34,219 nt of DNA from JBDTMC01 sp039934475. GTDB taxonomy: Bacteria > Acidobacteriota > Terriglobia > Bryobacterales > Bryobacteraceae. Numbering within the stretch: position 1 is the stretch's first letter; each line of letters starts with the position of its first letter. Location of the stretch: the NCBI GenBank assembly GCA_039934475.1, contig JBDTMC010000020.1:1-34219 (forward strand), written 5' to 3'. Of the stretch, positions 23,175 to 31,974 are shown piece after piece. The notes beneath the pieces were generated by a model. That model did no database searches. It was not told the DNA's origin and saw only the letters and a program-made list of their open reading frames with translations. A program made the position numbers and the translations under genes.

Positions 23175-25257
23175 CCAGATAGGCACCGATTGTTTTGACC
23201 TCCCCAGGCGATGCCACCGCGCCGCGGTTCACCATGTTATCGACGATGGCCGACCATTCCGTGGCTGACATCCGGCGCGTGGTGACGGTCTTGATATCGT
23301 GACAGGGGCCGCCACAGGTGCGGTGTAGAAGGTCGCGTTCGGGGCTGGGAGGAAGGCTGGCCGCTTGGGCGACAATCGTGGTCGGCGTTTTCGGCAAGGG
23401 TAATGTTGTGATGGCCGGCAAGGGAGTCGCGGTGTCTGCCAGTGCAAACGCCATGACGGTATCGCTGGGCGTACCGCCGAAGAAGCCGCCCCCGCCGCCG
23501 GCCGTGATTACTACATACTGCTTCTTGTCTTTGCCTAGATATGTGATGGGAGAGGTGTGACCGTTAGCCGCGATAGGGTGCTCCCACAATAGTTTGCCGG
23601 ACTTGGATTCGAAGGCTCGGAACAACGCATCGTTGGTCGCCGCTATGAAGACGATCCCGCCGGCGGTGGCGATACTGCCGCCCAGGTTCATGGAGCCGGT
23701 ACCGGTTACACCCTGCGCTTCCAGTTCCGGGATGCGGCCAAGAGGCGCCCTCCATGCGATGTCACCAGTGTTTGCGTTGACAGCCACTAATTGGCCGAAG
23801 GGAGGATTCGTGCACGGGATGCGTGTGGCGGGATTCCAAAAGCGTGCGTACGTACCCAAGGCCGAAGTTCGAACGTAGGTTTCTTCTCCCGTCTTCGCGT
23901 CGGTCTTCTTCTCCATGTGGCCCCATTGGCCCACGTTGTTCACGTTCGTGAAGAGGTAGCCGAGAGCCGGGTCGAAAGAGAAACCACCCCAATTGCCGCC
24001 CCCGATGGTGCTGGGGAACAATAGGGCGTTGTCCTCCAGCGGGAGCGGAGTGTACGGTCCCTGGGTGAACAACCGATTCTTCGTATAAAGCTCCTGGCAG
24101 TACGCGGCGTGGTCGGGCGTCAGGCTGTAGATGTCTTCCTTGCGGAACGTGTTCTTCGCCAGTGGCGGCGGCTTCACGGGAAATGGTTGCGTTGGCCACG
24201 AAGCTTCTCCCGGCACTTTGCTCTGCGGCACAGGCCGCTCTTCCAATCCGAAGAGTGGTTCCCCGGTGACACGATTGAAGAAGAACGCCAGACCCATCTT
24301 CGTGATCTGCCCGACAGCGGGGATGGTTTGCCCGTCGCGGTGCGAATCGAACAGCACCGGCGGGGCTGCCAAGTCGTAGTCCCACAGATCGTGATGGACC
24401 AACTGGCGATACCAGAGCAGTTTCCCCGTTGCGGCATCCAGTGCTACGAGACTGTTGCCGTAGAGCCCTTCGCCGTGGCGGTCGGCGCCGTAGAAGTCGG
24501 ATGTCGGTGAGCCTAGGGGAACGTAAACAATACCGCGCGCCGCATCAATCGTAAGAAAGCCCCAAGCGTTGGTGCCGGAGCGGTTTTTCCAGCTTTCCGC
24601 GGCCCAGGTCTCGACGCCGGCCTCGCCGGTGCGCGGAACGGTATGGAAAGACCAGACGAGCTTTCCGCTACGAGCGTCCCAAGCGCGGATATCGCCGTAC
24701 GCGCCCAAACTGGGCTTGCCTTCATTCGGCATGCTCCCGGTGATTACCAGGTCCTTATAGAGTGACGGCGGCGATTGTAGCGACATGATCGCTTTGGGAT
24801 CGTCCGTTACGCCTTGCCTCAAATCCACAAAGCCTTCCGTGCCGAAACCGGGCGCCGGCTTTCCAGTCACAGCGTCGATGCCTGCCAGAGTGCTTCCGAT
24901 GCCACTGAAGACGCGTGGGTGTGTCTTTGGATCACCTGGCCAAAACGCGAGTCCGCGCAGACTGACTTTGGAAGCATCGTAGTGCCACAACTCCGCACCG
25001 CTTTCCGGGTTCAGTGCGAAGATCCCATTTGCCGCATTTACGTAAAGGGTGCCGTTGATCACGACGGGAATGGCCTCGGAGCCTGGCTTGCCGGTGTGGA
25101 AGGTCCAGGCGGGGCGGAGGCGCGCCACGTTTGTGGCGTCGATTTGGGTAAGGGGAGAATAGCGCGCCGCGCCGGGGTCATTGCCATAGGCCGGCCAATC
25201 GGTCTGGGCCTGGAGGGAGGCGATGAAAACAAGGGCACTAAAGACTACACGGCGCAT
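23155..25257 (-). CDS. PQQ-dependent quinoprotein dehydrogenase with C-terminal cytochrome-like domain
   Basis: From ATG 25257 the product has 700 residues; a GTG at 25275 is an alternative. Signal peptide MRRVVFSALVFIASLQAQ. The eight-bladed quinoprotein propeller starts WPAYGNDPGAARYSPL and carries the active-site region VHHDLWDYDLAAPPVLFD plus blade motifs such as GKLLWEHPIAANGHTSP. Close relatives oxidise alcohols or sugars in the periplasm. The last 60 residues form a cytochrome-c-like module (HRTCGGPCHDIKTVTTRRMS); its motif is C-GGP-CH, three residues between the cysteines (Cys about 648 and 652, His 653) instead of two. The substrate cannot be told. It converges on the amidotransferase-domain gene. 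Confidence 0.92.
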   Translation of the reverse strand: MRRVVFSALVFIASLQAQTDWPAYGNDPGAARYSPLTQIDATNVARLRPAWTFHTGKPGSEAIPVVINGTLYVNAANGIFALNPESGAELWHYDASKVSLRGLAFWPGDPKTHPRVFSGIGSTLAGIDAVTGKPAPGFGTEGFVDLRQGVTDDPKAIMSLQSPPSLYKDLVITGSMPNEGKPSLGAYGDIRAWDARSGKLVWSFHTVPRTGEAGVETWAAESWKNRSGTNAWGFLTIDAARGIVYVPLGSPTSDFYGADRHGEGLYGNSLVALDAATGKLLWYRQLVHHDLWDYDLAAPPVLFDSHRDGQTIPAVGQITKMGLAFFFNRVTGEPLFGLEERPVPQSKVPGEASWPTQPFPVKPPPLAKNTFRKEDIYSLTPDHAAYCQELYTKNRLFTQGPYTPLPLEDNALLFPSTIGGGNWGGFSFDPALGYLFTNVNNVGQWGHMEKKTDAKTGEETYVRTSALGTYARFWNPATRIPCTNPPFGQLVAVNANTGDIAWRAPLGRIPELEAQGVTGTGSMNLGGSIATAGGIVFIAATNDALFRAFESKSGKLLWEHPIAANGHTSPITYLGKDKKQYVVITAGGGGGFFGGTPSDTVMAFALADTATPLPAITTLPLPKTPTTIVAQAASLPPSPERDLLHRTCGGPCHDIKTVTTRRMSATEWSAIVDNMVNRGAVASPGEVKTIGAYLAKQLGR

Positions 25258-25347
25258 GGATGAATAATGCCACACCTGAGGGCGCTCGTCCTGGCGCCGC
25301 TTTCAAGTAGTGGTTTTGAGATGGCGCGTTGGTTTTAGTGTCGCTGA

Positions 25348-25370
25348 ACGAATAGCAGTAACCTATTCGT
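25348..25370. promoter_or_regulatory. Inverted repeat, possible operator
   Basis: ACGAATAG and CTATTCGT form a perfect 8-bp inverted repeat with a 7-base centre (CAGTAAC). It lies in the 184-base gap between the divergent PQQ gene and the second Oar-like receptor. The two half-sites are one helical turn-and-a-half apart (15-base centre to centre), as for a dimeric regulator. No protein is identified and no clear -35/-10 pair is assigned. Confidence 0.4.
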
Positions 25371-25441
25371 AATTCAGATGTAATGGCGACGTAGCGGTTA
25401 CTTGGTACCCTCCAAAAACAGACCTTTCAGGAGGATCTTCA

Positions 25442-28400
25442 ATGAAACTTGGGCTAACTGCCCTTTTAGTCTGCGCAGCCGTGATTCCATTTGAACTTGG
25501 CGCGCAGTCCACGTTTGGGTCGATTGTCGGCATCGTAAAAGACGCCACCGGCTCCGCCGTCACCCGCGCTACGGTTAGGGTCACTAACACAGACGAGAAT
25601 GCCACGCGCGAGGTTTCCTCGGATGACGGCGGCAACTACGAAGCGCTGAACCTGAAACCTGGCCGCTATAGCGTTGCGGTGACCAAGCCGGGTTTCCAGT
25701 CCAGCAAGACCGAAGACATTCAGTTGATCGCCCGCCAGACGATCCGACAAGACGTCGAACTTTCGGTGGGCGCCGTGGAACAGACCGTCACCGTGGAAGC
25801 CAAAGCCGGCGTTATCGCGTCGGAGACGAACACCATCGCTTCCAGCTATGGCAGCGAAAAGATTCTTACGCTGCCGACCAACTTGCGCGCTTCCACCAGC
25901 ACCAGCCCGTTTTACACCATCACCACGCTGCCCGGCGTCCAAGTGGACAACAATGGTTACCTCACCATCCAGGGCGCGCTGCCGCATCAAACGGATTCGT
26001 CGATTGACGGTATATCCGCGCAAAGCGTCCGCGACAACCGGCCACTAAGGGAGATCTTCCCTTCGGTAGAAGGTATCGCCGAGATGAAGGTGCAGGGTGT
26101 GGGAAATAACGCGGAATATACAACCGCTGGTGACATTACTACAATCACTAAGTCAGGCACCAACCAATATCATGGATCGGGCGCCTGGTATTACCAGAAT
26201 GCCGAATTGGACGCGTTCCAGTACGGCGCCAGCACGAAGCCTGAAAAGGAAGTGAATAACTTCAGTTTCGCAGCCGGCGGGCCCGTGTACCTGCCTAAGA
26301 TTTACAGTGGCAAGAACAAGACCTTCTTCTTCGCCGATTACGAAGAGCTGCGGTATCCCCGGACGTCGGTCATCCAGAACTACCTTCCCAGCGACGCCAT
26401 GAAAACTGGCGACTTCAGCAAGGAAGCGGGCGATCTGATTGATCCAACTACCGGCAAACCGTTTCCCGGGCGCATTATTCCCACCAGCCGGATCAGTCCC
26501 ATCGCATCGAAATTGCTCTCTACCTTCTGGCCTGCTGCGAACACCGGTGACACATCGGTTTCCCACGACACCAACTACGTGATCAACAAGCCGTCTGATA
26601 TTCAGAGCCGCCAGTACGACGTTCGCGGGGATCATTACCTCACCGCGAAGCAGTCCATTTTTGGCCGCTTCAGCTGGAAGAACAACACGAACCTGGGACC
26701 GAACGATTTGCTGGTTCCATCGAGCAGTAACTTCGACCAGAACCGATCTTTCGTGATTTCACACAACTACACGATCAAGCCGACGGTCCTCAACGAGATC
26801 CGGTTCGGCTTCACGCAGAACCGTAACGGTGGAGACATTCCTTACGATGGAAAGTCCTTTGAGAAATCGCTCGGTTTCAACGGACTGCCTTCCACGCCGT
26901 TCAATGGCTTGCCCGGGATTGGATTCAGCAACCTGACCGGACTTGGCGTCGGCCGCACGGAGAACATCAACAAGTACCGCACATTTCAAGCCAACAATAA
27001 CACCACCTGGACCCTTGGCAGCCATACGATCAAGTTTGGTGTGGATGTGAGATGGCTTCAGACCCAGACGGCGCTCGGCTTCATTGGCGCTGACAACTAC
27101 GGCCAGTTCGATTTCAACGGCGCCTTCACGAAGAACGAGTTCGGAGACTTTCTGCTGGGCATTCCGGCGGACTCGGCGTATGCGGACGTTCAAAAGGATA
27201 ACGACGGCCGCGCCGGCCAGTACCACGCCTACATTCAGGACAGCTTCAAAGTGAGCCGCAAGCTGACCCTCGAATACGGCGTCCGTTGGGACTATCAACC
27301 GCCCTTCCAGGACAATGGCGACAACATCGGTAACTTCGACCGTAGTATTCCGCGCACCGGCGCTGTCATCTATCCCTCAAGCGACAACGCGGCGAAACTT
27401 CTGGCTCCGGCGTTTGAGATCGGCGTGAATGCTTGCGCCGGCACGCCCAATTTGCCTGCACCCGGCCCGGGTCTTGACGGCGTCCCCTGCACACCCTTCA
27501 AGACCGCTAAACAGGCGGGCCTTTCGGAAGGACTTCGCGTGAATTATAAGTACAACTTCGCACCGCGTTTCGGTTTTGCTTATCGCCCGTTCGGCAATGG
27601 CGACACCGTGATCCGGGGCGGGTTTGGCACTTTCTGGTCTCCCATTCTGGGAGCGGTATTCTACTCGCTCACCGGTACCAGCGGCAGCGACGTCCGCACT
27701 TTCAATAACATTGGCCCCGATGGTCTGCCCGTATTCGCGTGGCCGAATACGCGTACTGGCGGCACCGGCGTATCGGCCGATCAATACGGCAACGCGTACT
27801 TCGGCACGGCCAACGCTATCGACTTCAAGAACCCCAAGCTGTACCAGTGGAACTTGTCAGTGGACCACAACATCGGCCTGAACACCGGTCTCCGCGTGTC
27901 CTACATCGGGAACCACTCCATTCAACTTGGATTTGCTCCGAACGTGAATCAGAGTGCCTATTCGACGCAGTTCTTTGCCCTGCAGCCCTTGCAGGCACGC
28001 CCGTTCCCGTATTGGTTCCGCATTGAGAGCAGAGATTCCGGCGGCACGGCCTACTACAACGCGCTGCAGGTGGAACTGAATCATCGCTATAAGAATGGAC
28101 TCAGTTTCACCGGCGCGTATACGTTTGCCAAGGACATCAACGACGTTGGCGGCCCGAACCCTACTGAGTTCGCGGGTGAAACCGGCAACGGCCGCATCAT
28201 GGATTCGAATGACCGCGCAGGCAGCCGTGGCAACTCTTATGGCACGCGCCGGCACCGGTTCATTTCTACGGCTGTATACGAGTTACCGTTCGGGCGCGGC
28301 AAGCACTTCGGCAACAGCGTTAGCCGTATGACCAACGCCGTTATCGGTGGCTGGCGCGTCAGTAGTATCTTCCTCATCCAGAGCGGTCCCTGGCTGACGC

Positions 28401-28876
28401 CTTACTTTGACGGGGGCGATCCTTCCGGCACCGGCTCCGGCTACTATCGCACGCAGCGTCCCGATCGCGTGGGCAGCGGCATCCCCGCTAACCAGTCCAT
28501 CAGCCAGTGGACCGATCGCACCGCCTTCGTTTGTCCGGGGCGCGTGGTTGGGTCGGCTGACCAGTTCAATTGCGCCATCGGGATCAACCCGGTTACCGAT
28601 CTGGCTCCAATCGGCCGCTTCGGCAACTCGGGCATCGGGCTATTCCAGGGCCCTGGAACCGTCAACCTGTCGATGGGCTTCGGCAAGACGTTCGATATCG
28701 GCGAACACGTCAGAGCGAAGCTGGAAGGCAGCTACACCAACCTGCCGAATCGCATTAACTACGCCGACCCGCGCCTCGCAATCACGAACAGCGCGTTCGG
28801 CACAGTCACCGGAGAACGTGGCGCCGACTTCGGCGGCCACCGCACCGGCCAAGTCGGCGTCCGCGTCGAGTTCTAA
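25442..28876 (+). CDS. Oar-like outer-membrane receptor with carboxypeptidase-regulatory-like N-domain
   Basis: The product has 1144 residues, with an ideal AGGAGG seven bases before the ATG, unlike most neighbours, so high expression is likely. Signal peptide MKLGLTALLVCAAVIPFELG. The N-domain (about 24-115) has GSIVGIVKDATGSAVTRATV and LKPGRYSVAVTKPGFQSSK. The plug (about 140-250) includes GALPHQTDSSIDGISAQSVR. A long barrel follows, ending in GQVGVRVEF with the terminal Phe of outer-membrane proteins. It is a paralogue in architecture of the protein at 17076-20306 but divergent in sequence. It may import or bind large carbohydrate or peptide ligands. The gene is monocistronic and followed by a terminator. 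Confidence 0.93.
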   Translation: MKLGLTALLVCAAVIPFELGAQSTFGSIVGIVKDATGSAVTRATVRVTNTDENATREVSSDDGGNYEALNLKPGRYSVAVTKPGFQSSKTEDIQLIARQTIRQDVELSVGAVEQTVTVEAKAGVIASETNTIASSYGSEKILTLPTNLRASTSTSPFYTITTLPGVQVDNNGYLTIQGALPHQTDSSIDGISAQSVRDNRPLREIFPSVEGIAEMKVQGVGNNAEYTTAGDITTITKSGTNQYHGSGAWYYQNAELDAFQYGASTKPEKEVNNFSFAAGGPVYLPKIYSGKNKTFFFADYEELRYPRTSVIQNYLPSDAMKTGDFSKEAGDLIDPTTGKPFPGRIIPTSRISPIASKLLSTFWPAANTGDTSVSHDTNYVINKPSDIQSRQYDVRGDHYLTAKQSIFGRFSWKNNTNLGPNDLLVPSSSNFDQNRSFVISHNYTIKPTVLNEIRFGFTQNRNGGDIPYDGKSFEKSLGFNGLPSTPFNGLPGIGFSNLTGLGVGRTENINKYRTFQANNNTTWTLGSHTIKFGVDVRWLQTQTALGFIGADNYGQFDFNGAFTKNEFGDFLLGIPADSAYADVQKDNDGRAGQYHAYIQDSFKVSRKLTLEYGVRWDYQPPFQDNGDNIGNFDRSIPRTGAVIYPSSDNAAKLLAPAFEIGVNACAGTPNLPAPGPGLDGVPCTPFKTAKQAGLSEGLRVNYKYNFAPRFGFAYRPFGNGDTVIRGGFGTFWSPILGAVFYSLTGTSGSDVRTFNNIGPDGLPVFAWPNTRTGGTGVSADQYGNAYFGTANAIDFKNPKLYQWNLSVDHNIGLNTGLRVSYIGNHSIQLGFAPNVNQSAYSTQFFALQPLQARPFPYWFRIESRDSGGTAYYNALQVELNHRYKNGLSFTGAYTFAKDINDVGGPNPTEFAGETGNGRIMDSNDRAGSRGNSYGTRRHRFISTAVYELPFGRGKHFGNSVSRMTNAVIGGWRVSSIFLIQSGPWLTPYFDGGDPSGTGSGYYRTQRPDRVGSGIPANQSISQWTDRTAFVCPGRVVGSADQFNCAIGINPVTDLAPIGRFGNSGIGLFQGPGTVNLSMGFGKTFDIGEHVRAKLEGSYTNLPNRINYADPRLAITNSAFGTVTGERGADFGGHRTGQVGVRVEF

Positions 28877-28880
28877 CTGG

Positions 28881-28915
28881 AAGGAGGCCCCGTCAACCGG
28901 CGGGGCCCCCTTCTT
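28881..28915 (+). terminator. Rho-independent terminator after the receptor gene
   Basis: AAGGAGGCCCCG pairs with CGGGGCCCCCTT (11 of 12 positions) across a TCAACCGG loop and is followed by TTCTT. It begins 4 bases after the receptor stop and may also serve the convergent esterase gene, which ends at 28928. Confidence 0.8.
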
Positions 28916-28927
28916 GTACGTCGGCGC

Positions 28928-30589
28928 TCACCGCATCCAACTCTCGACGTCAGCCCCTTTCGGCGCCGTCTTCCGCATGTGCTCGGCGAAGATCGGCAGA
29001 TAGTGTCCCTCGTAAGACTGACCGGGCGGAATCTTCCCCACATAGCAGTGTGGTTCATCGGGGCCGTATTCAAACGTGCCGCCATAATACGGACCCTTGC
29101 CGGGGAGCTTTGTGCTCTCAAGAAACTGCTCCATCTTGTGCGCGGCGGCGTCCAGGTAGAACGTGTCCTTGGTGCCCATGAAGACATGCAGCTTTCCGTT
29201 CAGGCGTGGGCCCAATCTCTCCCAATCGCGCTGCATCACCGCAGTCAGATCGAAATGCTCGGTCCAATACTTCGCCACGTCTGCGTTGATTTCACCGGTC
29301 TTCGGATTCCACAACTGCGCTGGGTAGCCGTCCTTACCCACCGGACCGAAGGTGGCTTGGAACGCATCCATCTGGCCACCAGAACGTCCTCTCCCACCCA
29401 GGACATGTTCCTGCCAGGCGAACTCCTCCATCGTGGTAAGGATGTGATCGTTAGGTAGGCGCCCGAGCGGGCGCGGCAGTTTTCCAAACGGCCCAATGTC
29501 CCAATACGCATTCTTGTCCTTGTAGATATCGATGAGTTGAAAAGCGTGGAAGTCGACGGGATCTGGACAGAAGCCCCAGGCTCCTCCGAAGTATTCGGGA
29601 TAGAGGATCTGCTGTGCCAGCGTCATCCACCCACCCGTTGACCCGCCAAACAACACGCGCGCCCAAGTCTCGCCGATCCCGCGAAACCGCTTCTCGATTT
29701 CCGGGTAGAGTTCCTTCGTCAAAGCGTCACCGTACGGTCCCATATTGGCTGTGTTCACGCCGTACGAATCGTCGTAAAACGGAGTGGCGTGTTGGGTTAG
29801 GACGATCAGCATCTTCGGAAGCCGACCGGCGATCCAGTCCTGATAAAAGCGATAACCGGCATCCGCCCTCTTTCGCTGGCCCGCGGGCATATCCGAGGGT
29901 GGAGGTGTTTCACGGAAGCTTCGGAAGCCCGATGGAAAGTGCCCCTGCTCAAAGGCGACCGGATAGCGCTGTTGAGGATGATCGTCAAATCCCTCCGGCA
30001 CCAGGACGATGGCGCCAATGTACATCGGACGGCCCCAGAACTTACTCAGCAACTCGCTCTGTACCCTTATGTGCCGCACGTACTGAGTGTCTTTGGTGGG
30101 CTCAATCGCGGGAATCGTTTCCGTCATCTCGATCGCCACGGTAGTATCTGCCGCGATTTCCACCTGTTGAGGTTTGCTATAGAGATTGCCGGGCGATTGG
30201 TTCCATTGCTGCCCTTCGCCGTCGTCCATGGGTAGCTTTACCGTGAAGCCGTCTGCGCGGTGAAAGGTCTCATAGACATTCAGAACGGCCTGCACGTTGT
30301 ACTTTCCGGGCACGAGCTCGCGCAGACTGCGCAGAGGGTGGCCGTCGCTGCTGCCGTCGAGGCGCACTTTCTCGCCTGGCTTCAGCCCGTCGGCGTCCAC
30401 GGCGAAGATCTGCTGCGAACTCACCCCCCAGCCCACTTGGAACCTTGGCTCGCCTTCCGTCTCTTTGCTCACGATGACGATGACTCGGCCGTCCGCCGGG
30501 CTCTTCCGGGCATTGCTGGAGTAACTGACTTCGAACTGCGCGGCGGGCATCACCGCAGCCGTCAGCATGAAGAGTGAAACGAAGCGCAT
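28928..30589 (-). CDS. Secreted esterase-like alpha/beta hydrolase
   Basis: From ATG 30589 the product has 553 residues; the frame upstream to 30688 contains no better start. Signal peptide MRFVSLFMLTAAVMPAAQ. Residues about 20-190 form a beta-rich domain with no recognised family. The hydrolase domain starts near YIGAIVLVPEGFDDHP and has the nucleophile elbow VLFGGSTGGWMTLA. A likely acid is in MGTKDTFYLDA and a likely His in GPDEPHCYVG. The layout is that of the putative esterase family (PF00756). There is no Shine-Dalgarno and a consensus TATAAT lies 7 bases before the ATG. The substrate is unknown; context suggests a periplasmic role. Confidence 0.82.
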   Translation of the reverse strand: MRFVSLFMLTAAVMPAAQFEVSYSSNARKSPADGRVIVIVSKETEGEPRFQVGWGVSSQQIFAVDADGLKPGEKVRLDGSSDGHPLRSLRELVPGKYNVQAVLNVYETFHRADGFTVKLPMDDGEGQQWNQSPGNLYSKPQQVEIAADTTVAIEMTETIPAIEPTKDTQYVRHIRVQSELLSKFWGRPMYIGAIVLVPEGFDDHPQQRYPVAFEQGHFPSGFRSFRETPPPSDMPAGQRKRADAGYRFYQDWIAGRLPKMLIVLTQHATPFYDDSYGVNTANMGPYGDALTKELYPEIEKRFRGIGETWARVLFGGSTGGWMTLAQQILYPEYFGGAWGFCPDPVDFHAFQLIDIYKDKNAYWDIGPFGKLPRPLGRLPNDHILTTMEEFAWQEHVLGGRGRSGGQMDAFQATFGPVGKDGYPAQLWNPKTGEINADVAKYWTEHFDLTAVMQRDWERLGPRLNGKLHVFMGTKDTFYLDAAAHKMEQFLESTKLPGKGPYYGGTFEYGPDEPHCYVGKIPPGQSYEGHYLPIFAEHMRKTAPKGADVESWMR

Positions 30590-30596
30590 GAGGCCG

Positions 30597-30602
30597 ATTA
30601 TA
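30597..30602 (-). promoter_or_regulatory. -10 element (TATAAT) predicting a leaderless esterase mRNA
   Basis: A perfect TATAAT on the minus strand ends 7 bases before the ATG at 30589, so transcription would begin at about 30590. The -35 region is poor. Confidence 0.45.
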
Positions 30603-30666
30603 GCGGCTGCCTTGCGGGTCATTTCAGATGAGGTCCCGCTGGTGTGTGCTAGACTGCGCCGAACGG

Positions 30667-31974
30667 ATGTCCACAGAAACGGCGCCAACCTTAGAACGCC
30701 GCCTGGGTCTTCTCGACTCCACGGCGATGGTGATCGGAGCCGTCATAGGCACGGCAATATTCCTCGTTCCTTCCACAATTCTGCAGGTGAATCCATCGCC
30801 GCTGGCCGCGCTTTTCCTATTTGGATTCGCCGGCGTGCTCTCCTATTTCGGGGCGCTCGCCTATGCGGAACTGGGCGCGATGATGCCCGATACGGGCGGC
30901 GAGTACGTGTACCTTCGCGAATCCTGGGGGCCGCTGTGGGCCTTTCTCTGTGGCTGGGCCTACTTCGCGGTAACGCAGACCGGCGGTATCGCCGCCATCG
31001 CCGCCGGGTTCGCCGCGCTCAGCGGATCGGTGATTCCGCTGACACCTATTACGAGCAAAGCCCTTGCTGCCGGTATGTTGATCGTGCTCACGCTCATCAA
31101 CGTGCGCGGCGTACGCCTGGGGGCCTCAACCAACAATGTCCTCACGCTGTTCAAAGTGGCCGGCATCGGCACCATGATCGTGGCAATCCTCTTCCGTTCG
31201 GGCAATGTCTCCATTGACTGGAGCATGCCACGGCAGTGGAGTTTTGCTCAGATTGGCATCGCCATGGTCCCGATTCTATGGGCCTATGAAGGGTGGAACA
31301 TGGTGACCTTTACCGCCGGCGAAATCCGCGATCCGCAGCGCAACCTGCCGCGCGCGCTCGCCATTGGTTTGGCCGCCGTCGTTGTCGTCTACGTGGTTTC
31401 GGTGTGGGTGTATCTGAAGGCGATGCCCGTAGCGAGGATCGCCGCCAGCGGCGCCGTTGCGGCCGATGCCGCAGTTACCGTTCTCGGTCCCTTGGGCGGC
31501 AAACTGGTTACCATCACGATGCTCACCGCGATGGCGGGCTCTCTAAATGCTTGCATTCTCACCGCCCCTCGCGTCTACTTCGCGCAGTCGCTGGACCGCC
31601 TTTTCTTTTCCCGCTTCCGCCGTGTCCACCCGAAATTTCACACCCCTTCGTTCGCCCTCTGGGCGCAATGCGTGTGGGCTGTGGCGTTGGTCTGGAGCGG
31701 TTCCTACGAAGCTTTGCTCTCCTATTGCACCTTCGGCGCCTGGATCTTTTACGCGCTCGCCGTGAGCGGCGTCATCGTGCTGCGCCGCCGCCGTCCCGAC
31801 GCTCCGCGACCCTTCAAGTTGCCCGGCTACCCCTGGACGGCTCTGGTCTTCACTGCCGTCGCCATCGCTTTCGTAGCCAGTACGCTGATCCAATATCCAC
31901 GCACCTCCTTCACCGGCGTGGCGCTCATCGCCAGCGGAATTCCACTCTATTGGTATTGGCGCCGCCGCATCTAG
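30667..31974 (+). CDS. APC-family amino acid permease
   Basis: The start at 30667 gives a 435-residue protein beginning MSTETAPTLERRLGLLDSTA; the ORF upstream is ribosome-site free. Twelve membrane helices are visible. The first contains the APC signature MVIGAVIGTAIFLVPSTILQ, where the unwound GxxIG(T)xIF segment binds the substrate amino group. Helix 6 has WAYEGWNMVTFTAGEIRDPQ, then RNLPRALAIGL, which is typical of the LAT/APC branch. It should be an inner-membrane proton-coupled amino acid or polyamine transporter. TAGACT at 30650-30655 is a possible -10. Its stop shares CTAG with the convergent Nif3-like gene. Confidence 0.93.
   Translation: MSTETAPTLERRLGLLDSTAMVIGAVIGTAIFLVPSTILQVNPSPLAALFLFGFAGVLSYFGALAYAELGAMMPDTGGEYVYLRESWGPLWAFLCGWAYFAVTQTGGIAAIAAGFAALSGSVIPLTPITSKALAAGMLIVLTLINVRGVRLGASTNNVLTLFKVAGIGTMIVAILFRSGNVSIDWSMPRQWSFAQIGIAMVPILWAYEGWNMVTFTAGEIRDPQRNLPRALAIGLAAVVVVYVVSVWVYLKAMPVARIAASGAVAADAAVTVLGPLGGKLVTITMLTAMAGSLNACILTAPRVYFAQSLDRLFFSRFRRVHPKFHTPSFALWAQCVWAVALVWSGSYEALLSYCTFGAWIFYALAVSGVIVLRRRRPDAPRPFKLPGYPWTALVFTAVAIAFVASTLIQYPRTSFTGVALIASGIPLYWYWRRRI

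Noticed and set aside
23155..25257. A frameshift creating the CX3CH motif
   Set aside because: The frame continues correctly through the conserved tail to its normal stop, so the extra codon is in frame.
25466..26023. Minus-strand open frame of 185 codons within the second receptor
   Set aside because: It is antisense to a well-supported receptor and has no recognisable domain or ribosome site.
30590..30688. Upstream extension of the esterase frame
   Set aside because: No ribosome site is present and the extension precedes a normal signal peptide at 30589.
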